A stretch of 64,000 nt of DNA from Micavibrio sp. UBA6929 (GCA_002448815.1 DKAJ01000003.1:20608-84607), one strand, 5' to 3'. Positions 51,727-61,393 are shown, numbered from the stretch's first letter. Translations and numbers: made by a program. The notes: generated by a model from the letters alone, not told the origin.

Positions 51727-51762
51727 AAAAGGCTCGCCTCGGTTATGGGGCGAGCCTTTTTT
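51727..51762. terminator. Bidirectional terminator between ndk and a chemoreceptor gene
   Basis: AAAAGGCTCGCC at 51727-51738 and GGCGAGCCTTTT at 51749-51760 form a perfect 12-bp stem with a 10-base loop and T runs on each side. Confidence 0.9.
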
Positions 51763-51779
51763 GTGTTTGTGGTGCCGCG

Positions 51780-53492
51780 TTAATTTTTGCGAATTTGTGC
51801 AAGGAAGCTTTCGACGGATCCTTTTAACCCTTCTGAAAGTTTTGCAACTTCGGTGGCGGCGTTAAGCACAAGGTCTGCTGACGTGCCAGTTTCGCTTGCG
51901 CCTTGTTGAACTTCTAGGATTGTATGAGTTACTTGCTGAACGCCTTGTGAAGCTTCGGAAACGCTGCGTACGATTTCAGTGTTTGTTGCATTTTGCTCTT
52001 CTACTGCGGCTGATACGCCAGTGACGGCTTCATCGATTTCTGAAATGTTTCTGATGATGTGTTCCATTGCTGATACAGAGTCAGTTGTGGCACTTTGAAT
52101 TTCTGAAATGCGGCTACCAATTTCTTCTGTTTTTTTGCTTGTTTCGTTTGCCAGCTTTTTGACTTCATCCGCGACTACGGCGAACCCTTTTCCTGCTTCA
52201 CCAGCGCGGGCTGCTTCGATGGTTGCGTTGAGAGCGAGTAGGTTTGTTTGTTCGGCAATGTCCTGAATGGCAACGACAACTTCGCCAATGTTGCTGACAA
52301 GGTCATTGAGGTTACCGACTGTATCATTTGCTTTTTTCGCGTTGGCTGATGTGTCGTTTGATCTTGCGCGTGCGCCCGTGATTTGTTGTGTGATTTCGTT
52401 TGAGCTTGCTGACATTTCCTCCATTGCGGCGTTAACGGCGTTAACATTAGCGCTGGCGATTTCGGAAGAGTTGGCTACGGTGCTGCTGGCGTTTGACGTT
52501 TGCTCGGCAATGTTGCTCATGGTTTCTGCGGTATTTTGCAGTTGGCCGGACGCTGATGTTAATGAGTTAACTAGGCTGCCGATTTGTTCGTCAAAGTCAT
52601 TGGCTAGCTGTATCATTGCTTGTTGTCGTTTGGCTTCTTCCTCTTCTTTTAGGCGAGATTGCTCTTCAGTGAGGCGTTGTACCTGAAGTTGATTTTCCTT
52701 GAACTTTTTCAGGCTTGTAACGATTGTGCCGAGTTCATCTTTGCGCTCGAGACGTTCGATGTTGACGTTAATTTCACCTTCTGCCAGTGCGCCAGTTGTT
52801 TGTGAAATTTCTTTGATGGATTTAACGATAATAAAGATCACACTGATCACAAGTGTAAGGGTTATTGCGCTTGCAATGAGGCTGACGAGGAGTGATAAGC
52901 TTTGTGTCTTTTTGATGCTTTGTTCACTGTCGTAGGCGATGCGCTTTGCATTTTCTTTGATATCATCTTTAAGATGTTTAAGGGTTACGATGAAATCGTT
53001 GTAAACTTCTGTGTAATGAGAAATGCCCTTTAGTACAAACCCAACATCAAGCGCCATCATTTGAATGGCAACATCATAAATGCCGTCATCATTGGCGCCA
53101 ATAACAATGGTGTCAAAACGCTCGATTAGTTTTGTGATTTTGTCCATATTTTCTGGATCACTTGTGCTGTCTGCTAATTTGACGAGATCACTTTTCAGTG
53201 CTATCGCGTCTTGTTTCAGGGCGGCCATTTTTTCTTCGCCGTTTTCCAGATTTCCAGTCGATTGATTGATAAGGTAACGATAAAAAAGACCGTCAATAGT
53301 TTGAAATTTTTCTAAAACCAAGCCAATTTGTGCGGTTTTTGTAATACCATTGTATGTCAGGTTTTGCTGCACAGCGATGGATTTGTCGCTGTTGATCTTG
53401 CCTGTATAGAGAATTCCACCAATCAGGAAGAAGAGTATGAATACGGGTATCAAGAGTTTGATGAAGAGTGGGATGTCTTTTAATTTGATCAT
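51780..53492 (-). CDS. Methyl-accepting chemotaxis protein
   Basis: Membrane chemoreceptor. The ATG at 53490-53492 is preferred (AAGGA nine bases upstream; MIKLKDIPLFIKLLIPVFIL), 570 residues; the open frame extends 11 codons upstream. Helix 1 (about 9-29), a periplasmic four-helix-bundle-like sensor (about 30-195), helix 2 (about 200-225), HAMP (ERKDELGTIVTSLKKFKEN) and a long coiled cytoplasmic domain. The hairpin tip is EQTNLLALNATIEAARAGEAGKGFAVVADEVKKLA. The C-terminus SVESFLAQIRKN shows no NWETF tether. Ligand unknown. Convergent with ndk. Confidence 0.95.
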   Translation of the reverse strand: MIKLKDIPLFIKLLIPVFILFFLIGGILYTGKINSDKSIAVQQNLTYNGITKTAQIGLVLEKFQTIDGLFYRYLINQSTGNLENGEEKMAALKQDAIALKSDLVKLADSTSDPENMDKITKLIERFDTIVIGANDDGIYDVAIQMMALDVGFVLKGISHYTEVYNDFIVTLKHLKDDIKENAKRIAYDSEQSIKKTQSLSLLVSLIASAITLTLVISVIFIIVKSIKEISQTTGALAEGEINVNIERLERKDELGTIVTSLKKFKENQLQVQRLTEEQSRLKEEEEAKRQQAMIQLANDFDEQIGSLVNSLTSASGQLQNTAETMSNIAEQTSNASSTVANSSEIASANVNAVNAAMEEMSASSNEITQQITGARARSNDTSANAKKANDTVGNLNDLVSNIGEVVVAIQDIAEQTNLLALNATIEAARAGEAGKGFAVVADEVKKLANETSKKTEEIGSRISEIQSATTDSVSAMEHIIRNISEIDEAVTGVSAAVEEQNATNTEIVRSVSEASQGVQQVTHTILEVQQGASETGTSADLVLNAATEVAKLSEGLKGSVESFLAQIRKN

Positions 53493-53650
53493 ATTGCGCA
53501 GTCCTTGCAGTGGTATGAAGTGCATATAGTAGAGGGTAAAAAAAATACGTCTTTACATTCTAACACAAAATAGACAAACTTCCACAGGCATTTGTTCACA
53601 ATACGCATGTGTTTGAATGCAGTATTTTATAACTTTGAGGACTTACATTC

Positions 53651-54166
53651 ATGAATATAAGAAAAATTTTGATGTTAACGGGGGCCGCTTTGGTTGGGCT
53701 TGGCGCTATGCCAGCTTCTGCTGATACGGTGAAAGATTTTGAAACGATTTCAAAGGCGATTGGTTTTATTAATGGTGGGCCGTCTGGCGCGGTGACTATG
53801 GATGTTTTATATGATGCTGGCAATGCGGATTCTGCGGCGCATGCGGATGAAGTTGTTTCTTTGACGTCCTCTGGTGTTGGTTCCAAGGTTAAATTAACAG
53901 GTAAGAAAATCTCTTCTGTATCGGCGGCCACATCGCCTGTGATTTTTGTGGCGCGTGGCGCCTCGTCGATGTATGGGGCAGCATTAAGTAAGGCTGCATC
54001 AAACGGTGGTTTGACTGTATCGACTGATGATGCATGTCTGGGTGCTGGTTGTGTTATGGTCGTGAAAACTCAGCCAAGTGTTGATATTTTGGTGAGTACG
54101 GCTGCAGCTGGTCAGACAGGTACTGAATTTGCCTCAGCGTTCAGCATGATGATTACCAAGAAATAA
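53651..54166 (+). CDS. Small periplasmic protein paired with a TonB-dependent receptor
   Basis: A 171-residue protein with a clear signal peptide (MNIRKILMLTGAALVGLGAMPASA) and an alternating beta/alpha mature domain. TMDVLYDAGNADSAAHADEV and, near the end, GCVMVVKTQPSVDILVSTAA recall the fold of YfiR-type (DUF4154) periplasmic proteins, but sequence identity is too low to be sure. Two cysteines (DDACLGAGCVMVV) could form a disulfide. Its stop abuts the next gene (TAAATG), so the two are one operon. A role in regulating or feeding the receptor is an inference. Confidence 0.75.
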   Translation: MNIRKILMLTGAALVGLGAMPASADTVKDFETISKAIGFINGGPSGAVTMDVLYDAGNADSAAHADEVVSLTSSGVGSKVKLTGKKISSVSAATSPVIFVARGASSMYGAALSKAASNGGLTVSTDDACLGAGCVMVVKTQPSVDILVSTAAAGQTGTEFASAFSMMITKK

Positions 54167-54202
54167 ATGCATAATAAAGTGAAGAGAGAAAAGGGAAATA
54201 TA

Positions 54203-56215
54203 ATGAATAAGTTTTTATTATTAAGCGCATCATGTGTGGCATTGACAGCAATGTCTAGCGCTGTGTCTGCGCAAAGTATTGATTATACAACAATGGAAGA
54301 ATTGTTTGGTGAACCAGTAACAACATCAGCTACGGGTAAGCCTCAGCGTATGTCAGAGGTGCCAGTGTCGATGGAAATTTTGACACAGGATGATATTCGC
54401 CGAAGTGGTGCTGTCAATATCCCAGAAGTTTTGCGTCAAGTTAACGGCGTGAGCGTTGTTCAAAAAACAGCTGAAAACTACGATGTTGCTATTCGTGGGT
54501 ATAACCAGCATGCATCACAACGTTTGTTGGTGCTTGTTAATGGTCGTCAAGTTTATCTTGATCATTATGGTTATACTGATTGGGCATCTATTCCTGTTCA
54601 ATTGGAAGAAATTCGTCAGATTGAGGTTGTAAAAGGACCAAATACAGCATTATTTGGTTTCAATGCTGTGAATGGTGTTGTCAATATTGTGACGTTTAAT
54701 CCTTTGTATGACGATGTTGCGTCTGCGGGTGTTACTGTCGGCACAAGCAGTTATGGTAAGGCGCATTATGTTCAAACATTGTCTTTGGGAGATTCTGCAG
54801 CGACACGTATTTCGGGCTCTTTGATGAAGGCCGATTCATTTGATAATGCACGTAATTCTGCTGCGACATTTTCCGAAGGTTTTCATGACCCAAACAGTGC
54901 ATCTGTGAATGTCGATACAATGTTCCAGTTGGATGATTCTTCTCAATTGCGCGTTGAGCTCTCAAGCAATACGAATAAAGCGGGTGGTATGTCTTCTGCT
55001 GGTGAAGCGGTCAATAATGATTTTGAAACACAGGCTGCTAAAATTTCTTATGAAGTGGATAGTGACTATGGTTTGATTAAGGCTAATGTTTATAAAAACT
55101 TCCTAGACTGGAACTTTGATTTTCAAAGCACAAGCTCGACTACTGAAGCATCTAACGAGGTTTTCGTTGCTCAGTTGGAGAATGTTATTCAATTGAACCC
55201 GCAGCATACTGTGCGTGTTCAAGGTGAATATCGTGAAAATGAACTTGAAGGAAGTTTGATGCCGGATGGTGCAAAAATTGGATATGAAGTGTATGCCCTT
55301 GGTGGTATGTGGAATTGGAATATCGATGATCGTTGGTCATGGAATAACGCATTGCGCGCCGATCACCTTCGTTTAGATCATTCAGGGCCTTTTACATCGG
55401 GTAGCCCATATTCGGATAGTGATTACGATCAAAGCTTCACTGAATTTAGTTATAACAGTGGCGTTGTCTTTAAGCCCTCGCAGAAAGATACACTTCGCCT
55501 GAGTACAGCGCGAGGTTTGGAAGTGCCAAGTTTGCTTGAGTTCGGGGTGGATGCAGATGCGGCTGGCGGTGCTGTCCTGATTGGAGGTCAGCCTCGTTTG
55601 GATACAGCTGTTGTTACGAATTATGAACTTGCATGGGATCGTAAGCTTGATGCGATTGAAAATGGTTTGCTTCGCTCTGCTGTATTTTTGAATAAGACGA
55701 AGGATGTGAAAACCATTCAAGGAAATATTTCAGGTGCAAATTATATGAGCGATAACGTTGGTGATAGTTCTTCGTATGGCGTTGAGTTAGCGTTGGAAGG
55801 TACATATAAACAAAACTTCAATTGGGGTGTTGGTTATATTTTCCAAGAGATTGATGATGATTTTAATAATGGTCATGTTGGAAATTCTCTAACGATTGCA
55901 AAAGAATACGATGAATCTAATCCTTCACATCAAATTAACTTGAATCTTGGTTATCAAAAAGATTCTTGGGAAGCTGATGCACTGTTCTATTATGTATCTG
56001 AAACGCAGCCATACTCTGGTTCGATTTTTACATCGTTTACACAAGAAGATGTTGATGATTATGTCGGTGCGAATGCACGCATTGCTTATACATTTGATAA
56101 GCATGATGTGACAGTGGCTTTGCATGGTCAGCAACTGTTGAGTGCAAATACGCAGACAAGTGTATCGCCTGATGTTGATCGCCGTGTTTTCGTTTCTTTG
56201 ACGAAAAAGTTCTAA
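54203..56215 (+). CDS. TonB-dependent outer membrane receptor
   Basis: Outer-membrane active transporter. The ATG at 54203 is chosen because AAAGGGA precedes it and the product starts with a signal peptide, MNKFLLLSASCVALTAMSSAVSA (670 residues). The open frame starts at 54167, directly after the preceding stop. The plug domain has MSEVPVSMEILTQDDIRRSG, PEVLRQVNGVSVVQKTAENY and VVKGPNTALFGFNAVNGVV; the barrel follows, ending RRVFVSLTKKF with the C-terminal Phe. The ligand is unknown: no TonB box or metal motif decides between siderophore, vitamin or carbohydrate. Confidence 0.95.
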   Translation: MNKFLLLSASCVALTAMSSAVSAQSIDYTTMEELFGEPVTTSATGKPQRMSEVPVSMEILTQDDIRRSGAVNIPEVLRQVNGVSVVQKTAENYDVAIRGYNQHASQRLLVLVNGRQVYLDHYGYTDWASIPVQLEEIRQIEVVKGPNTALFGFNAVNGVVNIVTFNPLYDDVASAGVTVGTSSYGKAHYVQTLSLGDSAATRISGSLMKADSFDNARNSAATFSEGFHDPNSASVNVDTMFQLDDSSQLRVELSSNTNKAGGMSSAGEAVNNDFETQAAKISYEVDSDYGLIKANVYKNFLDWNFDFQSTSSTTEASNEVFVAQLENVIQLNPQHTVRVQGEYRENELEGSLMPDGAKIGYEVYALGGMWNWNIDDRWSWNNALRADHLRLDHSGPFTSGSPYSDSDYDQSFTEFSYNSGVVFKPSQKDTLRLSTARGLEVPSLLEFGVDADAAGGAVLIGGQPRLDTAVVTNYELAWDRKLDAIENGLLRSAVFLNKTKDVKTIQGNISGANYMSDNVGDSSSYGVELALEGTYKQNFNWGVGYIFQEIDDDFNNGHVGNSLTIAKEYDESNPSHQINLNLGYQKDSWEADALFYYVSETQPYSGSIFTSFTQEDVDDYVGANARIAYTFDKHDVTVALHGQQLLSANTQTSVSPDVDRRVFVSLTKKF

Positions 56216-56241
56216 GATTTTTAATGTCAGATAAGTATTTA

Positions 56242-56270
56242 AAAAGCCGCGTTTATCGCGGCTTTTTTTT
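56242..56270. terminator. Bidirectional terminator between the TonB-dependent receptor gene and xerC
   Basis: AAAAGCCGCG at 56242-56251 and CGCGGCTTTT at 56257-56266 form a perfect 10-bp stem with a 5-base loop, followed by a long T run on the plus strand. Confidence 0.9.
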
Positions 56271-56283
56271 GTTGCGCCGTGAT

Positions 56284-57246
56284 CTATGCGCGCGGGTGGG
56301 CGTTTTTGTAAATATTTATCAGCTCGGTCGCGTTAAGCTCGGTATAGCGCTGAGTGGTGCTTAGCGATGCGTGGCCGAGGAGCTCTTGAATCTCGCGCAG
56401 GTTTGCACCATTTTGCAGCAAATGCGTGGCAAAACTGTGGCGCAGAGCGTGCGGCGTTGCCGTTTCAGGTAGGCCAAGCACAGCGCGTAGATCGCGCAAC
56501 GCCTTTTGTGCGACCCCTTGGTTGAGGCGATCACCGCGCGCGCCTTTGAAAAGTGGTGCGCCCTTGCCAGTATCATAAGGGCACAGCGATAGATACTGAT
56601 CGATGCTATGGCGGATGGCAGGGATGATTGGGGTGATGCGCTCTTTATTGCCTTTACCGCGGACACGCAGTTGATTGGTTGCGACTGGTATGTCACCGAT
56701 ATTCAGGTCGAGAGCCTCGCTTATGCGCAAACCGCATCCATACAGCAGGGTAAGCAGCGCATTATTACGCGCGCCGATCCAGTCTTTTTTCTCGAGCAAG
56801 CCTGCGGATTCTAACAGATTAAATGTTTGCTGCTCTTGCAGTGGTTTGGGTAATTTGTGCGGTAGCTTGGGGCTGCGCATATTGCTGATTGCTGCGTTAT
56901 GGGCGATGCCGTTTTTATCTAGCCAGCGCAGCAAATTTTTAATGCCAGACAATGATCTGGCGCGTGATGCATTGGATGTGCCGTCAATCGCCTTGCGCGA
57001 GAGCCACGCGCGAAAATCACGGATTTTTGCATCCGACAGGGTTGCAAGGCTTGGCGCGCCGCCGATATGTTCGTGCATAAAGGTGATGAAATGCGTGATA
57101 TCACTGAAATAGGCGCGCTGCGTATGGTGGGATACTTGCTTTTCAAAGCGTAAGTAATCTTGCCACTTTTCCAGTTGCGCACGCAGGTCTTGTGCGCACA
57201 AGGCAAGGATATGTTGCTTTATGCCATGTGCGGTAGATACAGCCAT
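56284..57246 (-). CDS. xerC: Tyrosine recombinase XerC
   Basis: Site-specific recombinase that with XerD resolves chromosome dimers at dif. The 320 residues have a SAM-like N-terminal core-binding domain (LRFEKQVSHHTQRAYFSDI) and the catalytic domain. The active-site residues are all visible: Arg in LLYGCGLRISEALDL, Lys in VRGKGNKERITPI, the HxxR of PHALRHSFATHLLQNGA, His in LLGHASLSTTQRYT and the nucleophile Tyr in that block. Length and site are those of a chromosomal Xer protein, not an integron or phage integrase. Its start overlaps the DUF484 gene by 28 bases. Confidence 0.93.
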   Translation of the reverse strand: MAVSTAHGIKQHILALCAQDLRAQLEKWQDYLRFEKQVSHHTQRAYFSDITHFITFMHEHIGGAPSLATLSDAKIRDFRAWLSRKAIDGTSNASRARSLSGIKNLLRWLDKNGIAHNAAISNMRSPKLPHKLPKPLQEQQTFNLLESAGLLEKKDWIGARNNALLTLLYGCGLRISEALDLNIGDIPVATNQLRVRGKGNKERITPIIPAIRHSIDQYLSLCPYDTGKGAPLFKGARGDRLNQGVAQKALRDLRAVLGLPETATPHALRHSFATHLLQNGANLREIQELLGHASLSTTQRYTELNATELINIYKNAHPRA

Positions 57247-57935
57247 GCACGAAAGGCCCTTTCGATGACGCGCGCAAGGAACAGGATTTGATCGGTTGCC
57301 TGATCGGCGCTGAACATATTTGGATCGCGACTGCCGAAGGCAAGGACAGCCGGCGGCGTGTCGAGTGAGATATCAATGCGCAGCAAAATCTGCGACTGTA
57401 CCAGCGCTGCGCCGCCGCCATAGATGGGTTCGATGCCGCTGATATTGTCTTGCATGATGACGGGGCTGTCGCCCATCCAGTTATTGATTGTGCCCTCGGG
57501 CAGGATGCGGATGCCTGATGTGTTGATATGGGGGATGGACTGGCCATCGGCCTCGACAATCAGGGTTGCGATATCAACGTCCAGCATGTTTGCCAGATCC
57601 ATGGTGAGGCACTGGATAAAGTCATCGAATGTGCAGGCCTCGAGGATGCGCAAAACGGCGCTGTGGATGCGTTGCTGGTTATTCATGTTCGAGCGCGCAT
57701 TGGCGATGATTTCGCGCGTTGTTTGCTCGATTTCATCCTTGTCGGACTTTAGGCGTTCAATCATATAGGATTGAAAATCGGCAACGCCTTTGCCTTGTGA
57801 CATGCCCGGCACTTTCAGAAGGTCTATGGCCTCTGGATGCTGGCTGAGGAATTTGGGGTGAGCGCGCAGATAATCCAGCACATCTTGTGTGGTGATCTTC
57901 AGCGTATCAGAATCAGTGTGGTGTTCTTCAGACAT
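57219..57935 (-). CDS. DUF484 family protein
   Basis: A 238-residue cytoplasmic protein of the DUF484 family, commonly beside xerC in proteobacteria. The N-terminus TQDVLDYLRAHPKFLSQHPE is diagnostic. A helical linker (about 55-95, rich in Glu/Arg) leads to a GAF-like domain (about 105-235). No catalytic residues are known. The gene sits between fsa and xerC on one strand with xerC overlapping its end, so translational coupling is likely. Function unknown; association with recombination is by neighbourhood only. Confidence 0.88.
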   Translation of the reverse strand: MSEEHHTDSDTLKITTQDVLDYLRAHPKFLSQHPEAIDLLKVPGMSQGKGVADFQSYMIERLKSDKDEIEQTTREIIANARSNMNNQQRIHSAVLRILEACTFDDFIQCLTMDLANMLDVDIATLIVEADGQSIPHINTSGIRILPEGTINNWMGDSPVIMQDNISGIEPIYGGGAALVQSQILLRIDISLDTPPAVLAFGSRDPNMFSADQATDQILFLARVIERAFRAWLYLPHMA

Positions 57936-57974
57936 TTGGTGATTCTAGCATAGCTTGGCCATGCTTTTGAATCC

Positions 57975-58637
57975 CTAATCTTTTAAAATCGTTTGACCTG
58001 ATTTGTTCCAATCTTCAACAAAGGCGGCTAGGCCTTGATCCGTTAAAGGATGCTTGAACAATTGCTGAATGACGCTTGGCGGCGCAGTGATAACTTGAGC
58101 GCCCATTTTGGCTGCCTGTGTGATGTGCATGGGGCTGCGGATTGAGGCAACAAGCACTTCTGTTTTGTAGGCAGGGTAGTTTTTGTAAATTTTAACGATG
58201 TCCTCGATCAGTTGCATGCCGTTCATGGAAATATCATCAAGGCGACCAACGAAAGGTGATACGAACGCCGCGCCAGCTTTGGCCGCGAGGATGGCTTGCG
58301 CCGCCGAGAAGCATAGTGTCACGTTGACCTTGGTATCATCGTGTGACAGTAATTTACACAATTTCAAACCCGCAGGCGTTAGAGGAACTTTGATTGTGAC
58401 GTTGTTTGCGATGTTGCGCAGAACTTCGGCCTCTTTGCGCATGGTTTCGAAATCCGTTGCGGCGACTTCGGCGCTGACTGGGCCGTTGACGATTTTGCAG
58501 ATGTCTTTGATCAGTGGCACGAATTCTTTGCCGCTTTTCGCGATGAGGGATGGGTTGGTTGTTACGCCATCGATCAGGCCTGTTGCTGCTAATTCTTCGA
58601 TTTCATGGATGTCTGCGGTATCGACAAAAAATTTCAT
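57975..58637 (-). CDS. fsa: Fructose-6-phosphate aldolase / transaldolase-like protein
   Basis: Class I aldolase of 220 residues in the small transaldolase family; bacterial members act as transaldolases or as fructose-6-phosphate aldolase. Signatures: MKFFVDTADIHEIEELAATG, DGVTTNPSLIAKSG, the Schiff-base lysine in NNVTIKVPLTPAGL, SAAQAILAAKAGAAFVSPFV and the phosphate-binding SIRSPMHITQAAKMGAQVIT. In alphaproteobacteria the gene typically stands between priA and DUF484/xerC, as here. The specific activity cannot be told by sequence. Confidence 0.92.
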   Translation of the reverse strand: MKFFVDTADIHEIEELAATGLIDGVTTNPSLIAKSGKEFVPLIKDICKIVNGPVSAEVAATDFETMRKEAEVLRNIANNVTIKVPLTPAGLKLCKLLSHDDTKVNVTLCFSAAQAILAAKAGAAFVSPFVGRLDDISMNGMQLIEDIVKIYKNYPAYKTEVLVASIRSPMHITQAAKMGAQVITAPPSVIQQLFKHPLTDQGLAAFVEDWNKSGQTILKD

Positions 58638-58705
58638 AACTGTATAACTTTTCTATATAAAGGATAGGGAATCGCCCCGTTGGCGATGTATTTATAGATA
58701 CCTGT

Positions 58706-60952
58706 ATGGACTCATTATTTCAAGATGAAGAATTAGGCCCCGCGCCGAAAAAAGATAGCCGCCCCCCGTCAGAGGTGCGCAGCGTTCTTGTGCCCTATCC
58801 CGTGGATAAGGCCTATGACTATGGCGTGCCAGAGGGCATGGACGTGCAAGACGGCGATTATGTCTGCGTGCCGCTTGGCGGGCGTGAAGTGCCTGCTGTT
58901 GTGTGGGGGCAGGGCGCTGGCGATGTGAAGCCCGAAAAACTGAAATATATTATCGATCGTTATGACGCCGCGCCGATGCGCAAAGTGCACCGCGATTTTA
59001 TCAGTTGGGCTGCGCGATATTGCGCCGCGCCGATAGGATCGGTTTTGAAAATGGCGCTTAGCGTTCCTGCAGGTCTTGAGCCACCAGCGCCAGCGCGCGG
59101 GTTTCAATTGGCCGATGGTGTGAGTGATGCGCGCCTTGAAAAGGCAAAGCTGAGCGTGCAGCGCCGCGCAGTGATGGATGTGATGGCAGACGGGCAAATT
59201 CGCCGTGCATCAGAAATTGCGGAGGTCGCCGGATGCAGCGCATCGGTTGTGAAGGGGCTGAGCGATAAGGGCTTTTTAAAGCAGGTTGATATTTTTAACC
59301 CTGTGCCGTGTAAAACGCCCAATTATAAGCATGGAGCGGTTGACCTGTCCGAAGATCAACAAGACGTGGCCGAGCGCCTGTGCGAACAAATTGGCGATGG
59401 CGGTTATTATTGTAATTTGCTGGACGGTGTTACGGGCGCGGGTAAGACCGAGGTATATTTCGAGGCCATCGCCAAGGCGCTAGAGCAAGGTAAGCAGATC
59501 TTATTATTATTGCCTGAAATTGCGCTGTCGAATGCCTTTTTGCAGCGCTTTAACGATCGTTTTGGGTGTTATCCTGCCTTGTGGCATTCGGGGCTAACCG
59601 CCGCGCAGCGCCGATTGACTTGGCGCGGGGTTGCACAAGGGACAAGCCGCGTTGTTGTTGGTGCGCGCTCGGCCCTGTTTTTGCCGTATCAGAAATTGGG
59701 TTTGATTATTGTCGATGAAGAACATGACCCTGCCTATAAACAGGAAGACGGCGTGCGTTATCATGCGCGTGATATGGCGGTTGTTCGCGCCCATCTGGGG
59801 CAATTTCCAATTGTATTGGTGTCGGCGACGCCGTCGCTGGAGACGATGCAAAATGTGTGGGACGGCAAGTATGAGCATTTAATATTACCAGCACGTTTTG
59901 GCGGGGCGCAAATGCCAGAGATTGATCTGGTTGATCTGCGCGAGGATAAACCTGATAGCGGCAATTTTATCGCGCCGTCGTTGAAAAAGGCGATGATGGA
60001 TACGCTTCAGCGCGGCGAGCAAGCCTTGATGTTTTTAAATAGGCGCGGTTATGCGCCGCTGACGCTGTGCCGTTCGTGTGGTCACCGCATGGAATGTCCG
60101 CGCTGCACGGCGTGGCTGGTGGAGCATAAAACCGCGCGTGGTGCGCATTTGCAGTGCCATCATTGCGGGTTTGGCGTATCTGTGCCCAAACAATGCCCAT
60201 CATGCAGCGATGAAGGTTCGCTTGTGCCGTGTGGCCCCGGTGTTGAACGCATTGAAGAAGAGGTGCGCCAAAGCTTTCCTGACGCCCGCGTTATGGTGCT
60301 GGCGAGTGATACAACGGATAGCCAAGATGAGCTGCGCACGCTGTTGGAGCGTATCCGCCGCAAAGAGGTGGATATTATTATAGGCACGCAAATCGTTGCC
60401 AAAGGTCACCATTTCCCCGATCTAACCTTGGTAGGCGTGATTGATGCGGATTTGGGCTTGCAAGGCGGAGAGCTGCGCGCGAGTGAGCGCGTTTATCAAT
60501 TGCTGCATCAGGTTGCGGGGCGGGCAGGTCGTGCGGAGAAGCCTGGTCATGTGTATTTGCAAACCTATATGCCGCAGCACCGCATTATGCAGGCCTTGGC
60601 CGCGGCGGGGCGTGATGCCTTCTTGCAAGCCGAAGCGGCCGAGCGTGAAGCAGCGCACATGCCGCCCTTTGCAAGGCTGGCGGGCATTATTGTTACTGGC
60701 CGTGATGAGGCACAAGCGCTGGGCGTGGCGAAGGCGCTTGCCCGCGTTGCCCCGCAAGAGGCCAATGTGCAAACCTTTGGCCCCGCGCCTGCGCCGATGG
60801 CACGTTTGCGCGGGCGTTATCGTTTTCGCTTATTAGTGCGGGCGGAAAAGACTATCAATTTGCAAAAGACAGTTTTGGACTGGGTTAATAGTATTAAGGT
60901 GCCCTCGACCGTGCGCGTTATCATTGATATTGATCCGCAAAGCTTTATGTAG
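58706..60952 (+). CDS. priA: Primosomal protein N' (replication restart helicase PriA)
   Basis: 3'-5' DNA helicase that reloads the replisome at collapsed forks. The 748 residues have a short extra N-terminus (about 25 residues before VRSVLVPYPVDKAYDY), the 3'BD domain, winged helix (about 140-195) and helicase core. Walker A is GVTGAGKTEVYFEAI, Walker B is IVDEEHDPAYKQEDG and motif III is LVSATPSLET. Two zinc sites follow (CRSCGHRMECPRC, CHHCGF and CPSC). QIVAKGHHFPDLTLVGVIDADLG and QVAGRAGR are motifs V and VI. Divergent from fsa; in alphaproteobacteria it precedes the ATP synthase operon, as here. Confidence 0.97.
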   Translation: MDSLFQDEELGPAPKKDSRPPSEVRSVLVPYPVDKAYDYGVPEGMDVQDGDYVCVPLGGREVPAVVWGQGAGDVKPEKLKYIIDRYDAAPMRKVHRDFISWAARYCAAPIGSVLKMALSVPAGLEPPAPARGFQLADGVSDARLEKAKLSVQRRAVMDVMADGQIRRASEIAEVAGCSASVVKGLSDKGFLKQVDIFNPVPCKTPNYKHGAVDLSEDQQDVAERLCEQIGDGGYYCNLLDGVTGAGKTEVYFEAIAKALEQGKQILLLLPEIALSNAFLQRFNDRFGCYPALWHSGLTAAQRRLTWRGVAQGTSRVVVGARSALFLPYQKLGLIIVDEEHDPAYKQEDGVRYHARDMAVVRAHLGQFPIVLVSATPSLETMQNVWDGKYEHLILPARFGGAQMPEIDLVDLREDKPDSGNFIAPSLKKAMMDTLQRGEQALMFLNRRGYAPLTLCRSCGHRMECPRCTAWLVEHKTARGAHLQCHHCGFGVSVPKQCPSCSDEGSLVPCGPGVERIEEEVRQSFPDARVMVLASDTTDSQDELRTLLERIRRKEVDIIIGTQIVAKGHHFPDLTLVGVIDADLGLQGGELRASERVYQLLHQVAGRAGRAEKPGHVYLQTYMPQHRIMQALAAAGRDAFLQAEAAEREAAHMPPFARLAGIIVTGRDEAQALGVAKALARVAPQEANVQTFGPAPAPMARLRGRYRFRLLVRAEKTINLQKTVLDWVNSIKVPSTVRVIIDIDPQSFM

Positions 60953-61064
60953 AAAATTAGCGCAATCTTATGAAAAGAAAAAGCTTGCGCTTCTCTTGAT
61001 AGTTGTTTTAAAAGAGCCGTGCCTAACCAAAGGTATATGCCAAATAACATAAAGGAGAACAGTT

Positions 61065-61328
61065 ATGACGCAGGTTTCAAAAATTACAATTTACGGTGAC
61101 CAGCCAGCGCAAATGGTTGAAGGTCTTGCCGCACAGTTTCGTGATGGTGGTGCGGCGCCTTTATATACGCCTGAAACGCAAACGTTAGAGCTCGACAGTG
61201 CGTTGCCGCGTGACCAGGTGATGGATCTGGTTGGAGAATTTTTGCAGGCTGAAAGCCACGAAGCGCGCGTTCTTCCGACGCATGATGCAGGACGCATTGC
61301 AGTGAAGCCTGCGGTTCGCGCTTTATAG
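61065..61328 (+). CDS. Small protein of unknown function between priA and the atp operon
   Basis: An 87-residue soluble protein with a strong ribosome site (AAAGGAG) before the ATG and a terminator after it, so it is a real gene. No signal peptide, membrane helix or cysteine. A beta-alpha-beta pattern is plausible (KITIYGDQPAQMVEGLAAQF, then YTPETQTLELDSALPRDQVM). I recognise no family. It sits where other alphaproteobacteria have little or nothing between priA and atpH. Confidence 0.7.
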   Translation: MTQVSKITIYGDQPAQMVEGLAAQFRDGGAAPLYTPETQTLELDSALPRDQVMDLVGEFLQAESHEARVLPTHDAGRIAVKPAVRAL

Positions 61329-61358
61329 AAATGTTATCTCGTTAATATGATTGAAGGG

Positions 61359-61393
61359 CTGCGCCGTGATGATATATCGGGCGCAGTTTTTTT
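61359..61393 (+). terminator. Terminator after the 87-residue gene
   Basis: CTGCGCC at 61359-61365 and GGCGCAG at 61380-61386 form a stem closed by a 14-base loop and followed by seven T residues. Confidence 0.75.

Noticed and set aside
58706..60952. Possible frameshift, because a longer shadow frame runs at 60078-60383 and 60441-60836
   Set aside because: PriA is intact across the whole length with all helicase motifs; the shadow frames have no signature.
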